Program-made: the position numbers and the translations under genes | Notes under the pieces: generated by a model | Databases searched by the model: none | Seen by the model: the letters and a program-made list of their open reading frames with translations, nothing else | Told to the model about the DNA's origin: nothing | DNA from: Geodermatophilus bullaregiensis | Lineage (GTDB): Bacteria > Actinomycetota > Actinomycetes > Mycobacteriales > Geodermatophilaceae | Length of the DNA stretch: 64,000 nt | Direction: 5' to 3' | Assembly: GCF_016907675.1 (NCBI RefSeq) | Contig: NZ_JAFBCJ010000001.1 | Coordinates: 1,426,001 to 1,490,000 of the forward strand | Shown here: one piece after another, positions 13,771-22,800 of the stretch | Numbering within the stretch: the stretch's first letter is position 1 | Layout: the number at the start of each line of letters is the position of its first letter

Positions 13771-14571
13771 GTGACCAAGCCAGCGCCCGGACCCGACCAG
13801 CCGCCCATCCCGGTCCGCCTGGTCACCTTCAACACCCACCACGGCGTGGGCGACGACCGCCGGCACGACCTCGCGCGGCTGGCGAAGGTGCTCGCGGCCG
13901 CCGACGCCGACGTCATCTGCCTGCAGGAGGTCGACAGCCACTTCGGCGACCGCAGCGAGGACGTCGACCAGGCGGTGCTGCTGTCGCGGGCGCTGGACAT
14001 GCAGCTGGCGTGGGGCCCGGCGATCGACGAGCCGCGGCCAGGCGAGGCGCCCCGCCGTCAGTACGGGAACGCGCTGCTGTCGCGGCTGCCGATCCTGGTC
14101 AGCGACGTCCACCGGCTGCCCGGTGGTGGCGAGCCGCGCAGCGCGCTGCGGACGCTGGTCGAGCTCGACGGCGGCGCGCTGTGGGTGACCACCACCCACC
14201 TGTCCACGCGGTCGGCTGCCGAGCGCGCCGAGCAGGCCGTCCTGCTGCGCGACCTGTTCACCGAGCCGATGGCGACCGGCGTCGTCGTCGGCGACCTCAA
14301 CGCCGGGCCCGACGCCCCCGAGCTGGCGCCGCTGCGCGAGTCCTTCGCCGACGCGTGGGCGCTGGCCACCGAGCGGGACGACCAGGCCCGGTGGCGGTTC
14401 TGGCAGCGCGAGGAGGGCCTGACCCACCCGGCGCGCGCGCCGCACGTGCGGATCGACCAGGTGTGGGTGACGCCCGGCATCGAGGTGGCCGGCGCGCGGG
14501 TGCTCGACGGCGGCGGCGCCTCGGACCACCTCCCGCTCGCCGTCGACCTGCTCGTCCCCTCCGGTGTGTAG
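13771..14571 (+). CDS. Endonuclease/exonuclease/phosphatase family protein
   Basis: A 266-residue protein with the EEP fold. Motifs in order: TFNTHHG (metal-site Asn), CLQEVD (catalytic Glu), YGNALLSR, TTTHLS, GDLNAGPD and the C-terminal SDHLPLAVD with the Asp-His pair. No signal peptide or membrane segment is seen. Substrates in this family range from DNA to sphingomyelin, phosphoinositides and nucleotides, and nothing here narrows that. The GTG start lies 13 nt after the PhoD-like gene. A family A palindromic element begins three bases after its stop codon. Confidence 0.85.
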   Translation: MTKPAPGPDQPPIPVRLVTFNTHHGVGDDRRHDLARLAKVLAAADADVICLQEVDSHFGDRSEDVDQAVLLSRALDMQLAWGPAIDEPRPGEAPRRQYGNALLSRLPILVSDVHRLPGGGEPRSALRTLVELDGGALWVTTTHLSTRSAAERAEQAVLLRDLFTEPMATGVVVGDLNAGPDAPELAPLRESFADAWALATERDDQARWRFWQREEGLTHPARAPHVRIDQVWVTPGIEVAGARVLDGGGASDHLPLAVDLLVPSGV

Positions 14572-14573
14572 CG

Positions 14574-14633
14574 GAAGGACCCTCCTGCCCCCCACCGCTC
14601 GCAGGCTCGCGGCGGGCCCCTGCAGGAGGGCCG
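14574..14633 (+). repeat. Palindromic intergenic element, family A, copy A2
   Basis: It begins AAGGACCC just after the stop of the EEP gene and abuts the smc stop codon on the other strand. The outer stem is CCCTCCTGC with GCAGGAGGG, the inner stem is CCGC with GCGG, and the loop is TCGCAGGCTC. It separates two convergent genes and could act as a bidirectional terminator, although no U-tract follows. Confidence 0.8.
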
Positions 14634-17600
14634 TCAGACGGGCGCAGCGTCGGGTTCGCGCAGGCGCTGGCTGATGACGCCGGTGATGCCGTCGCCGCGC
14701 ATGCTCACGCCGTAGAGCGCGTCGGCGATCTCCATCGTCCGCTTCTGGTGGGTGATGACGATCAGCTGCGACGTCGACCGCAGCTGCTCGACGAGGGTGA
14801 GCAGCCGGCCGAGGTTGACGTCGTCGAGGGCGGCCTCGACCTCGTCGAGCACGTAGAACGGCGACGGGCGGGCGCGGAAGATCGCCACGAGCAGGGCGAC
14901 GGCGGTCAGCGAGCGCTCGCCGCCGGACAGCAGGGAGAGCCGCTTGACCTTCTTGCCGGGCGGGCGGGCCTCGATCTCCACGCCGGTGGTGAGCATGTCC
15001 TCGGGGTCGGTGAGCACCAGCCGCCCCTGACCGCCGGGGAACAGCGTGGCGAACACACCCTCGAACTCCCGGGCGACGTCGGCGAACGCGGCGGCGAAGA
15101 CGTCGTGGATGCGCCCGTCGACCTCCCGGACGACGGTGAGCAGGTCGCGCCGGGTGGCCCTGAGGTCCTCGAGCTGGGTGGCGAGGAACGTGTGCCGCTC
15201 CTCCAGCGCCGCGAACTCCTCCAGCGCCAGCGGGTTGACCTTGCCGAGGGTGGTCAGGTCGCGCTCGGCCCGGGCGGCGCGGCGCTCCTGGACGGCGCGG
15301 TCGTAGGGCACCGGCTCCGGCTCGGGCTCCCCCGCGGCCTCGGCGGCGGCCACCTGCGCCGGCGTCGGCGGCACCGGCGCGGCCGGCCCGTACTCGGCGA
15401 CCAGCGTGGGCAGGTCGACGCCGAACTCCTCGGCGGCCCGCTCCTCCAGTGCCTCGATGCGCAGCCGCTGCTCGGCGCGGGCCACCTCGTCGCGGTGCAC
15501 CTCGTCGGTGAGCCGCTCGAGCTCCGCCGTCGCCGTGCGGACCCGCGTGCGGACCTCGAGCAGCTCGGCCTCGCGGGCGGTGCGCTGCCGGGCCAGCTCG
15601 TCCCGCTCGGCGGCGGCCCGGGCCAGCGAGGTGACCAGCGCGGCGAGCGCCTCCTCGGCGCCGGCCCGCACGCGCGCGGCGACCTCGGCCCCGCGGCGGC
15701 GGGCCAGCCGGGCGGCGGCGGCGCGCTCGCGGGCGGCCCGCTCCTGACGGGCCTGGCGGCGCAGCGCGTCGGCGCGGCCGGACAGCGCGCGGGCGCGCTC
15801 CTCGGCGGTGCGCACGGCCAGCCGCGCCTCGGTCTCGGCCTGCCGGGCGGCGGTGACCTCCAGCCGGAGCCGGTCGCGCTGCTCGGGCGAGGGCTCCTCC
15901 TCCAGCGGGGCCGCCTCGGCCTCGGCCAGCCGCGCCTCCAGCTCGGCCAGCGCGGACGCCGACTCCTCCAGCGCCCGCTCGGCCCGCCGCTGCGCGACCG
16001 CGGAGCGCTCCGCCTCGGCAGCCGCCGACCGGGCCGCGGCACCGAGCTCGGCGAGCTCCGCGGCCAGCGTCGAGCGGCTGCGGTCGGCGGCCTGCCGGGC
16101 GGCCAGCGCGGCGTCGACGTCGGCGGAGCGGGCGCGGGCGGTCTCGCGGGCGGCGGCCAGCCGGTCGGCCAGGTCGGCGGCGCGCTCGGCGGCGGCGGCC
16201 AGCTCGCGCCCCGCCTCGTCGACGCGGGCGCGCACCTCCAGGTTCGACGGGGTGTTCGCCGAGCCGCCGGTGGCCCAGTCGGCGCCCACGAGGTCGCCGT
16301 CGGCGGTCACCGCCCGCACGCGGGGGTGGGTGACCACCAGCGCCCCGGCCGCCTCCAGGCTCGGGACGACGGCGACGCGGTCGAGCGCGCGGTCCAGCGC
16401 CGGCCGCAGCTCCTCGGGCGCCTCGACGAGGTCGCGCGCCCACCGCAGGCCCTCGGGCAGCGCCGGCCAGCCCTCCCGCGGCAGCGAGGGCGGCCCGCCG
16501 GTGACCAGCAGCCCGGCCCGCCCGGCGTCGGCCTCGCGCAGGTGCGCCAGCGCGGCCGCGGCCCCGGCCACCCCGGTGACGACGACGGCCTCGGCCAGCC
16601 CGCCGAGCGCCGCGGCCAGCGGCACCTCGGCGCCGGTTGCGACGGTGATCCGCTCGGCGACCGGTCCCCGCACGGCCGCCAGCCCGGCCGAGAGGACCGC
16701 GGCGGCGCCGTCGGCCGGGGCCAGCCCGAGCGCGAGCGCGTCGCGGCGGGCCGCCCAGGAGGCGCGGTCGCGCTCGGCGGCCCGCTCGGCGTCGGCCAGC
16801 TCGGTGACCGCGCGGGCCGCGGCGGTGTGCGCGGTGACCGCGTCGGTGTGCGCGGCGACCAGCGTGGCGTCCTCGTCGTCGGCGTCGGCGACCGTGGCGC
16901 GGCGCTCGGCCAGTCGGGCCTGCGTGGCGTCGGCCCGCTCGGTGGCCTCGGCGCCGGCCTGCGCCAGCCGCTCGACCTCGGCGGTCCCGGCGGCGGCGCG
17001 CGACCGCGCGGCGGCGACCCTGCCCGACAGGCGGGCCAGTCCCTCGCGGCGGTCGGCCAGCGCGCGGGTGGCGGCCACCCAGGCGCGCTCCTCGGCGGCC
17101 AGGGTCTCCTCCAGCCCCGCGCGGGCGGTGACGGCGGTGGCCAGCCGGCCGCGCTCGGCCTCCAGCCCGGAGGCCAGCTCGGCCTCGGTGGCCGCGACCC
17201 GGTCGGCCTCGGCCTCGAGCTGGTCGGGGTCGCGGCCGCCGGTCGCCGCGGGGCCGGCGGCGATGAGGTGGCGGTGCCGCTCGGCGGCCAGCTGGGCGAC
17301 GCCGCGGAAGCGCTCGCCGAGCGAGGAGAGCCGGTACCAGGTGTCCTGGGCGGTGCCCAGGCGCGGGGCGTCGGCGGCCAGTGCGGCCTCCAGCTCGCTC
17401 TCCCGGCGCGCCACCCCGGCCAGCTCGGCCTCGACGACGGCCCGGCGCGCGCGGGCGGCGGTCTCGTCGGCGACGTCCCTGTCCAGGGCGTCGCGCAGGC
17501 CGACGAGGTCGTCGGCGAGCAGCCGCAGACGGGCGTCGCGCAGGTCGGCCTGGACGCCGGCCGCCCGCCGGGCGACCTCGGCCTGGCGGCCCAGCGGCTT

Positions 17601-18206
17601 GAGCTGGCGGCGCAGCTCCGCGGTGAGGTCGGCCAGCCGGTCGAGGTTGGCCTGCATCGCGTCGAGCTTGCGGAGCGCCTTCTCCTTGCGCTTGCGGTGC
17701 TTGAGGACGCCCGCGGCCTCCTCGACGAAGGCGCGGCGGTCCTCAGGGCGGCCGGAGAGGACGGCGTCGAGCTGGCCCTGGCCGACGATGACGTGCATCT
17801 CCCGGCCGATGCCGGCGTCGCTGAGCAGCTCCTGGACGTCGAGCAGCCGCACCTTGTCGCCGTTGATCTCGTACTCGCTCTCGCCGGAGCGGTACATGCG
17901 GCGGGTGACCGAGACCTCGGTGTAGTCGATCGGCAGGGCGCCGTCGGTGTTGTCGATCGTGAGCGTCACCTCGGCCCGGCCGAGCGCGGCGCGGCCGGCG
18001 GTGCCGGCGAAGATGACGTCCTCCATCTTGCCGCCGCGCAGGCTCTTGGCGCCCTGCTCGCCCAGGACCCAGGCGATGGCATCGACGACGTTGGACTTGC
18101 CCGAGCCGTTCGGGCCGACGACGGCGGTGATGCCGGGCTCGAGGCGCAGCGTCGTCGGGGACGCGAAGGACTTGAAGCCCTTGAGCGTCAGGCTGGAGAG
18201 GTGCAC
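14634..18206 (-). CDS. smc: Chromosome segregation ATPase SMC
   Basis: Structural maintenance of chromosomes ATPase, 1190 residues, the core of the condensin-like complex that compacts and segregates the nucleoid. The Walker A motif GPNGSGKS is at 31-38. Two long coiled coils, very rich in Ala/Arg/Glu, flank a hinge near residues 510-660 (AVRGPVAERITVATGAEV). The ABC signature is LSGGERSLTAVALL and Walker B is FYVLDEVEAALDD near the C-terminus. The GTG start begins MHLSSLTLKGFKSF, the canonical N-terminus. The high-GC coiled coils produce long open frames on other strands that are not genes. It lies downstream of acyP, mutM and rnc as in mycobacteria. Confidence 0.98.
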   Translation of the reverse strand: MHLSSLTLKGFKSFASPTTLRLEPGITAVVGPNGSGKSNVVDAIAWVLGEQGAKSLRGGKMEDVIFAGTAGRAALGRAEVTLTIDNTDGALPIDYTEVSVTRRMYRSGESEYEINGDKVRLLDVQELLSDAGIGREMHVIVGQGQLDAVLSGRPEDRRAFVEEAAGVLKHRKRKEKALRKLDAMQANLDRLADLTAELRRQLKPLGRQAEVARRAAGVQADLRDARLRLLADDLVGLRDALDRDVADETAARARRAVVEAELAGVARRESELEAALAADAPRLGTAQDTWYRLSSLGERFRGVAQLAAERHRHLIAAGPAATGGRDPDQLEAEADRVAATEAELASGLEAERGRLATAVTARAGLEETLAAEERAWVAATRALADRREGLARLSGRVAAARSRAAAGTAEVERLAQAGAEATERADATQARLAERRATVADADDEDATLVAAHTDAVTAHTAAARAVTELADAERAAERDRASWAARRDALALGLAPADGAAAVLSAGLAAVRGPVAERITVATGAEVPLAAALGGLAEAVVVTGVAGAAAALAHLREADAGRAGLLVTGGPPSLPREGWPALPEGLRWARDLVEAPEELRPALDRALDRVAVVPSLEAAGALVVTHPRVRAVTADGDLVGADWATGGSANTPSNLEVRARVDEAGRELAAAAERAADLADRLAAARETARARSADVDAALAARQAADRSRSTLAAELAELGAAARSAAAEAERSAVAQRRAERALEESASALAELEARLAEAEAAPLEEEPSPEQRDRLRLEVTAARQAETEARLAVRTAEERARALSGRADALRRQARQERAARERAAAARLARRRGAEVAARVRAGAEEALAALVTSLARAAAERDELARQRTAREAELLEVRTRVRTATAELERLTDEVHRDEVARAEQRLRIEALEERAAEEFGVDLPTLVAEYGPAAPVPPTPAQVAAAEAAGEPEPEPVPYDRAVQERRAARAERDLTTLGKVNPLALEEFAALEERHTFLATQLEDLRATRRDLLTVVREVDGRIHDVFAAAFADVAREFEGVFATLFPGGQGRLVLTDPEDMLTTGVEIEARPPGKKVKRLSLLSGGERSLTAVALLVAIFRARPSPFYVLDEVEAALDDVNLGRLLTLVEQLRSTSQLIVITHQKRTMEIADALYGVSMRGDGITGVISQRLREPDAAPV

Positions 18207-18208
18207 GG

Positions 18209-18266
18209 GCGGCCCCCTGCAGGGCCCACCACGAGCCTGCGAGTGGCGGGGAGCAGGGGGTCCTTC
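18209..18266 (-). repeat. Palindromic intergenic element, family A, copy A1
   Basis: Read on the minus strand, it begins AAGGACCCC right after the stop of the small coiled-coil gene and ends GGGGGCCGCC just before smc, filling the whole gap. The outer stem is CCCCCTGC with GCAGGGGG, the inner stem is CCAC with GTGG, and the loop is TCGCAGGCTC. Compare the copies at 7101-7158, 14574-14633 and 62763-62825. Confidence 0.8.
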
Positions 18267-18267
18267 C

Positions 18268-18471
18268 TCAGGCCAGCGCGGGCTCGGCGTTGTCGCCGGC
18301 GAGGCTGAGCAGCTCGGAGGCTATGGCGGCGTCGCGGGCCGCGTCGCGCTGGGTGCGCAGCTGCTCGAGCTCGCGCTCCAGCCGGCGCACCCGGGCCCGC
18401 AGCACCGCGTTCTCCTCGAGTACGCGGAGCTCCGCGCCCGACACGACGGAACCGAACAGGGCCTTGGCCAT
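18268..18471 (-). CDS. Small coiled-coil protein upstream of smc, conserved hypothetical
   Basis: A 67-residue protein beginning MAKALFGSVVSGAELRVLEE. A heptad-like Leu/Arg/Glu helix follows (VLRARVRRLERELEQLRTQR) and the tail is AIASELLSLAGDN. This predicts a short parallel coiled coil. I chose the ATG at 18471 for its fit to a soluble N-terminus; GAGAGG lies about 10 nt upstream. It precedes smc on the same strand, separated only by a palindromic element, so a link to smc expression or function is possible. I know of no assigned function. Confidence 0.65.
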   Translation of the reverse strand: MAKALFGSVVSGAELRVLEENAVLRARVRRLERELEQLRTQRDAARDAAIASELLSLAGDNAEPALA

Positions 18472-18616
18472 GGCGAAACGGCCTCTCACAGCTCGAGGGG
18501 TGCCCAGCGCCCCAGACGTGGTCGGCGCGGGCTCGGTGCCTCAAGGGTGACACCCACCGACACGCAGGTCAACGGCAGGACGGGACACCCGCCGTGTCGG
18601 GGGGATGTCGTCTTCG

Positions 18617-18889
18617 TCACGCGGTGGTGAAGCCCGATCCCCCCTGCACCGGGCGCTCCTCGTGCACCACGCCGGTGACCGAGCCGGGCGCGCGACGGCC
18701 GTCGAGCGCGGCGACGACGGCGCGGACGTCGTCCTCCGGGCCCTCCAGCTCCACCTCGACGCGGCCGTCGGGCAGGTTGCGCGCCCACCCCGACAGGCCC
18801 GCGGTGTCGGCCAGGCCGCGCACGAACCAGCGGTAGCCGACGCCCTGCACCACGCCGGAGACGAGGGCGTGCACCCGCACGGTGCTCAC
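18617..18889 (-). CDS. acyP: Acylphosphatase
   Basis: Small enzyme hydrolysing carboxyl-phosphate bonds, 90 residues, typical for the family. The N-terminal motif [19 protein letters not shown] carries the conserved active-site arginine. The catalytic asparagine is in [17 protein letters not shown]. The GTG start overlaps the mutM stop by 4 nt (GTGA), so it is coupled to mutM. The position between mutM and smc matches mycobacteria. The physiological substrate of bacterial acylphosphatases is not settled. Confidence 0.95.
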   Translation of the reverse strand: MSTVRVHALVSGVVQGVGYRWFVRGLADTAGLSGWARNLPDGRVEVELEGPEDDVRAVVAALDGRRAPGSVTGVVHEERPVQGGSGFTTA

Positions 18890-19761
18890 CGGCGGGCCCG
18901 GGGGCGGGGCTGACAGCGCGGGCAGCTGTAGCTCGACCGGTTCATGAAGGACTCCCGGACGATCGCCGTGCCGCAGCGCGGGCAGGGTCGGTCGACCTGG
19001 CCGTAGACGGCCAGGAAGCGCGAGAAGTAGCCGCTCTGCCCGTTGACGTCCACGTAGAGGGAGTCGAAGGAGGTGCCGCCCTGCGCCAGCGCCTCACCGA
19101 GGACGCTGCGGACGCCGTCGAGCAGGCCGGCGACCTGGGCGCGGGTGAGCCGGTCGGTGGGCCGGGTGCCGTGCAGCCGCGCCCGCCACAGCGACTCGTC
19201 GGCGTAGATGTTGCCGACGCCGCCGACGAGCGTCTGGTCGAGCAGGGCGCGCTTGACCTCGGTGCGCCGCCGGCGCAGCGCGGCGCTGAAGCCGGCCTCG
19301 TCGAAGGAGGGGTCGAGCGGGTCGACGGCGATGTGCGCCAGCCGGGGTGGGATGTCGTCCCCGCCGGGGGCGTCCTCCACGACCAGGCCGCCGAAGGTGC
19401 GCTGGTCGACGAAGCGCAGCTCGCGGCCGCCGTCGGTGAAGGTGAACCGGGCCCGCAGGTGGGTCTCGTCGGGCTGCGCGGGCTTCTCCACCAGCAGCTG
19501 GCCGCTCATGCCCAGGTGCGCGACGAGCGCCCGGCCGGTCGGGCTGCCGTCCGCCTCGGCCACGGGCAGCCACAGGTACTTGCCGCGGCGGTGGGCGGCG
19601 GTGAGGGTGCGGCCGGTCAGCGCGGCGGTGAAGTCGTCGGCGCCCTCGAGGTGCCGGCGGACCGCGCGCGGGTGGTGCACCTCGACGGCGGCCACGGTGC
19701 GCCCGGCGACCCAGCGCTCCAGGCCGCGCCGCACCACCTCGACCTCGGGCAGCTCTGGCAC
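18886..19761 (-). CDS. mutM: Formamidopyrimidine-DNA glycosylase
   Basis: Base-excision repair glycosylase/AP lyase removing 8-oxoguanine and FaPy lesions, 291 residues. The N-terminus [14 protein letters not shown] presents the catalytic Pro2/Glu3 after Met removal. The helix-two-turn-helix region contains [17 protein letters not shown]. The C-terminal zinc finger has paired CxxC motifs (CPRC and CPRC) spaced across [10 protein letters not shown]. The GTG at 19761 is fixed by the required N-terminal proline. It starts 2 nt after the rnc stop, in one operon with rnc and acyP. With mutT1 at 39.6 kb it gives two parts of the 8-oxoguanine defence. Confidence 0.97.
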   Translation of the reverse strand: MPELPEVEVVRRGLERWVAGRTVAAVEVHHPRAVRRHLEGADDFTAALTGRTLTAAHRRGKYLWLPVAEADGSPTGRALVAHLGMSGQLLVEKPAQPDETHLRARFTFTDGGRELRFVDQRTFGGLVVEDAPGGDDIPPRLAHIAVDPLDPSFDEAGFSAALRRRRTEVKRALLDQTLVGGVGNIYADESLWRARLHGTRPTDRLTRAQVAGLLDGVRSVLGEALAQGGTSFDSLYVDVNGQSGYFSRFLAVYGQVDRPCPRCGTAIVRESFMNRSSYSCPRCQPRPRARR

Positions 19762-19763
19762 GG

Positions 19764-20522
19764 TCAGCTCCCGGCCGAGATCGCCAGCCAGGCGGCCTCG
19801 GCGGCCTCCTGCTCGGCGGCCTTCTTGGTGCGGCCGGTGCCGCGACCGCGGACGACGTCGGCGAGCGACACCGCGGCGGTGAACGTCTTGGCGTGCGGCG
19901 GACCCTCGTCGGAGACGTCGTAGACCGGCGCACCGAGGCCGCGGGCGGCCCCGAGCTCCTGCAGGCTGGTCTTCCAGTCCAGGCCCGCGCCCCGCGTGGC
20001 CGCCTCGCGCAGCAGCGGGTCGAACAGGCGGTGCACCAGGGCGCTGGCGACGTCGAGGCCCAGGCCCAGGTGCACCGCGCCGATCAGCGCCTCGAGCGCG
20101 TCGGCGAGGATCGAGTCCTTCTCGCGCCCGCCGGTGGTCTCCTCGCCGCGGCCCAGCAGCAGGTGCGGGCCCAGCCCGCCGGCCCCGAGCCGCCGGGCGA
20201 CCCCGGCCAGGGAGGTCATGTTGACCACCGAGGCGCGCAGCTTGGCCAGCCGGCCCTCGGGCAGGTCGGGCTGGCTGCGGTAGAGCTCGTCGGTGACGAC
20301 CAGGCCGAGCACCGAGTCGCCCAGGAACTCCAGGCGCTCGTTGGTCGGCAGGCCGCCGTGCTCGTAGGCGTAGGAGCGGTGGGTCAGCGCCAGGGCCAGC
20401 AGGCCGCCGGGCAGCTCGACGCCCAGGGCGTCGAGCAGCCAGGCGGCCGCGCGGTCGGCGTGCGCCTGACCCGCGGGCGCGCCGTCCGGCACGACCGGGG
20501 TGCGGGAGACGGCGCTGCCCAC
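19764..20522 (-). CDS. rnc: Ribonuclease III
   Basis: Double-strand-specific endoribonuclease that processes rRNA precursors and structured mRNAs, about 252 residues. The catalytic signature [13 protein letters not shown] is at residues 61-73. A second acidic cluster ([14 protein letters not shown]) completes the metal site. The C-terminal dsRNA-binding domain runs from [14 protein letters not shown] to [17 protein letters not shown] chose the GTG at 20522, 11 nt after the rpmF stop; the sequence upstream has no family character, but the first 20 residues are variable so the start is not certain. The rpmF-rnc-mutM-acyP order is a standard actinobacterial operon. Confidence 0.95.
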   Translation of the reverse strand: MGSAVSRTPVVPDGAPAGQAHADRAAAWLLDALGVELPGGLLALALTHRSYAYEHGGLPTNERLEFLGDSVLGLVVTDELYRSQPDLPEGRLAKLRASVVNMTSLAGVARRLGAGGLGPHLLLGRGEETTGGREKDSILADALEALIGAVHLGLGLDVASALVHRLFDPLLREAATRGAGLDWKTSLQELGAARGLGAPVYDVSDEGPPHAKTFTAAVSLADVVRGRGTGRTKKAAEQEAAEAAWLAISAGS

Positions 20523-20533
20523 GTCCGGCCGGG

Positions 20534-20713
20534 TCAGACCGAGAGGACCTGGCGGCCGGCGTGCTGGCCGCAGTTCGGGCAGGCCTGGTGCGGCGGCTTG
20601 AGCTGACCGCAGGCACGGTTCGGGCAGGGGGTGAGCGTGGGGGCGCTCGCCTTCCACTGCGACCGGCGGGCGCGGGTGTTGGCGCGGGACATCTTCCGCT
20701 TCGGGACGGCCAC
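20534..20713 (-). CDS. rpmF: 50S ribosomal protein L32
   Basis: Large-subunit ribosomal protein of 59 residues. It begins [18 protein letters not shown], the L32 signature. It carries a four-cysteine zinc site (CPNRAC, then CPNCG), so this is the zinc-binding form. The GTG start lies 2 nt after the DUF177 gene stop and the protein is followed by rnc. The DUF177-rpmF pair is widely conserved. Confidence 0.95.
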   Translation of the reverse strand: MAVPKRKMSRANTRARRSQWKASAPTLTPCPNRACGQLKPPHQACPNCGQHAGRQVLSV

Positions 20714-20715
20714 GG

Positions 20716-21336
20716 TCAGTTCTCCTCAGGGTCGTCCGGACGGTCGGTGACCGCTCCGGTGGTGGCGAAGCCGGCGAGCCCGGCCCAGCGGGGGTCGAGC
20801 AGCTCGTGCGAGTGGTCGGCCGGCAGGTCGTCGAGGCGCTGTCCGCAGCCCGAGCACAGGCCCGCGCAGTCCTCGGTGCAGGTGGGCGAGAGCGGTAGGG
20901 CCAGGACCACGGTGTCGCGGACCATCGGCTCCAGGTCGATCCGCTCGCCCTCGACGAGGCGGACCTCGTCCTCCTCGCTGGTGGCCTCGGTGGTGCTGCC
21001 CGGGTAGGCGTAGAGCTCCTGGACGTCGAGCCCGAGGGTGTCCCGGACCGGGTCGAGGCACCGGGCGCACTGGCCCTCGACCGGGACCTCGACGTCCCCG
21101 GAGACCAGCACGCCCTCCATCACCGACTCCAGCCGCAGCCGCAGGTGCACCGGCGCCCCCTCGGGGACGCCGATCAGCTCGAGCCGCCAGTCCGGGGGCG
21201 CGGGCACGGTGCGGTCGAGCTCCTGCATCGAGCCGGCCCGGCGGCCGAGCTCGCGCAGTTCGACGGCCCAGGGGTTGACGGTGGGACGCCGGGCGTCCGT
21301 GGACGCGGCGCCTGAGCGGTGCGGTGCGGCAGGCAT
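20716..21336 (-). CDS. DUF177/YceD family protein
   Basis: A 206-residue member of the YceD/DUF177 family. The conserved core is [16 protein letters not shown], then [19 protein letters not shown]. The cysteines could bind a metal. The family is known mainly for its link to rpmF and 23S rRNA accumulation, including in plants; a biochemical activity is not established. The start at ATG 21336 lacks a clear ribosome-binding site and may be leaderless; an in-frame GTG at 21384 is the alternative. It matches the gene next to rnc in mycobacteria (Rv2926c region). Confidence 0.85.
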   Translation of the reverse strand: MPAAPHRSGAASTDARRPTVNPWAVELRELGRRAGSMQELDRTVPAPPDWRLELIGVPEGAPVHLRLRLESVMEGVLVSGDVEVPVEGQCARCLDPVRDTLGLDVQELYAYPGSTTEATSEEDEVRLVEGERIDLEPMVRDTVVLALPLSPTCTEDCAGLCSGCGQRLDDLPADHSHELLDPRWAGLAGFATTGAVTDRPDDPEEN

Positions 21337-21470
21337 GTCAGTACTCGCGGTCGTCAGTGGGGGGATCCGGCCCGGGGAGGTCACCGGTGGACCAGCACCC
21401 GAGACTACCCGATCCCCCGACGACGCCGTCCGCCGCAGCGGGAGTCCCCGCAGGTGCCCACGGGAGGACG

Positions 21471-21580
21471 CGATGACCAGGGTCCCTGATCGTGCGGTGT
21501 CCTCCCCGACCGTGCGGTGTCCTCCCCGACCGTGGGACGTCGGGGAGGACGCGCGACGATCAGGTCACCTGATCGTCGCG
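21471..21580 (-). repeat. Three-hairpin intergenic repeat, family B, copy B1
   Basis: Read on the minus strand the order is: palindrome GATCAGGTGACCTGATC; a central stem CGTCCTCCCCGAC paired with GTCGGGGAGGAC around GTCCCACG; then CACGATCAGGGACCCTG. A near-identical copy lies at 54669-54760. This copy also carries an exact 20-bp tandem duplication at 21491-21510 and 21511-21530. It lies just 3' of the sepIVA stop codon. Confidence 0.8.
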
Positions 21581-21583
21581 GGC

Positions 21584-22273
21584 TCAGGAGTCGCGCAGCG
21601 TCGAGCGGGCCTTCTCCACCGAGCGCAGCATCCGCTCCAGGGTGGTGCCGAAGTCGGCCAGCCGGGTGTCGACGTACTCGTCGACCTCGGCGCGCATCCG
21701 GTTGACCTCGGCCACCGTCTGGGCGCCGAGCTCGTCGGAGCGGCTGACCGCGCCGCGGTAGACCTCGGTCTCGGTGACCAGCCGGTCGTGCTCGGCCTGG
21801 GCGGCGGCGAGGATCTCGGCCTGCTGGGCCCGGGCGTCGGCGAGCAGCGCCTCGTGGTGGGCCTGCGCCTCCCCGAGCAGCCGGTCGGCCTCGGCCTCGG
21901 CCTGGGCGAGCAGCTCCTCGGCCTCGGCCTGCGCCTGGGTGAGCAGTTCGTCACGCTGCCGCCGGGCGGTGCCGATGACCTCCTCGCGCTGACGGCGCGC
22001 GGCGGCCACCAGCCGGTCGGCCTCCTCGCGGGTGCGGCCGGTCAGCTGCTCGGCCTCGGCCTGGGCCTGCTCGAGGATCTCGGTGCGCTGCTCGACGATC
22101 GCGCCGGCGGCGTGCACCTCCTCGGGGAGGTTCTCCCGCAGGTCGTCGAGCAGGTCGAGCAGGTGGTCGCGCGGGACCATGCACGAGCCCGACATCGGCA
22201 CGCTGCGGGCGCTCTCGATGACCCGGCTGAGCTCGTCGACGACCTCGTAGAGCCGGTAGACGACCTCCGTCAC
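21584..22273 (-). CDS. sepIVA: SepIVA-like DivIVA-domain coiled-coil cell-division protein
   Basis: A 229-residue protein that is mostly coiled coil. The N-terminal segment (VVYRLYEVVDELSRVIESAR) is followed by a membrane-proximal DivIVA-like stretch (VPRDHLLDLLDDLRENLPEE). Then come about 130 residues of Ala/Glu/Gln/Arg heptads. Position between coaD and the DUF177/rnc cluster matches mycobacterial SepIVA (Rv2927c region), an essential septation protein, and the protein type agrees. I therefore infer a role at the septum or in polar wall synthesis. The GTG start overlaps the coaD stop by 4 nt. Other DivIVA-like or F0F1 subunit-b-like coiled coils could look similar. Confidence 0.72.
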   Translation of the reverse strand: MTEVVYRLYEVVDELSRVIESARSVPMSGSCMVPRDHLLDLLDDLRENLPEEVHAAGAIVEQRTEILEQAQAEAEQLTGRTREEADRLVAAARRQREEVIGTARRQRDELLTQAQAEAEELLAQAEAEADRLLGEAQAHHEALLADARAQQAEILAAAQAEHDRLVTETEVYRGAVSRSDELGAQTVAEVNRMRAEVDEYVDTRLADFGTTLERMLRSVEKARSTLRDS

Positions 22274-22800
22274 GGTCGGCCGCCGTCCTGCTGCGCCGCG
22301 TCCGGCTGCGCGGCGTCCTGTGTCGCTGCCTCCTGCTGCGCCAGGAGCCGGTCGAGCACGCCCTTGGGCACCAGCCGCGACACGTCGCCGCCGAAGGTGG
22401 CGATCTGCTTGACCAGGCTCGAGGACAGGTGCCCGACCTGCGGCGCCGTGGGCACGAACAGCGTCTCGACGCCGGCCAGCTCCCGGTTCATCTGCGCCAT
22501 CTGCAGCTCGTACTCGAAGTCCCCGACGGCGCGCAGGCCCTTGACCACCACCGGGATGTCGTGGCTGAGGCAGTAGTCGACCAGCAGTCCGCTGAAGCTG
22601 TCGACGACGACGTTCGGCAGCTCGGCCACCGCCTCGCGCAGCAGTTCCATGCGCTCGTCGACGGTGAACAGGCCGGCCTTCCCGGGGTTGACCAGCACGG
22701 CCACGACCAGCTCGTCGTACAGCGCGGCGGCGCGGTTGATGACGTCCACGTGGCCGTTGGTGACCGGGTCGAACGACCCGGGACAGACCGCTCGCCTCAC
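22270..22800 (-). CDS. coaD: Phosphopantetheine adenylyltransferase
   Basis: Penultimate enzyme of coenzyme A synthesis, adenylating 4'-phosphopantetheine. Length 176 residues. The nucleotidyltransferase motif CPGSFDPVTNGHVDVI is at 5-20. It continues KGLRAVGDFEYELQMAQMNR and ends with VGHLSSSLVKQIATFGGDV, all diagnostic of CoaD. A short Ala/Gln/Asp-rich C-terminal tail is unusual but probably unstructured. The GTG start overlaps the rsmD stop by 4 nt and the gene overlaps sepIVA by 4 nt, so three genes are tightly coupled. Confidence 0.97.
   Translation of the reverse strand: MRRAVCPGSFDPVTNGHVDVINRAAALYDELVVAVLVNPGKAGLFTVDERMELLREAVAELPNVVVDSFSGLLVDYCLSHDIPVVVKGLRAVGDFEYELQMAQMNRELAGVETLFVPTAPQVGHLSSSLVKQIATFGGDVSRLVPKGVLDRLLAQQEAATQDAAQPDAAQQDGGRP

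Noticed and set aside
18544..18572. Promoter for the small coiled-coil protein and smc
   Set aside because: A TTGACC hexamer is present on the minus strand but 17 nt later only CACCCT is found, which is too poor a -10 match to list.
21491..21530. CRISPR-like direct repeats
   Set aside because: The two 20-bp units are directly adjacent with no spacer, there are only two, and no cas gene is present.
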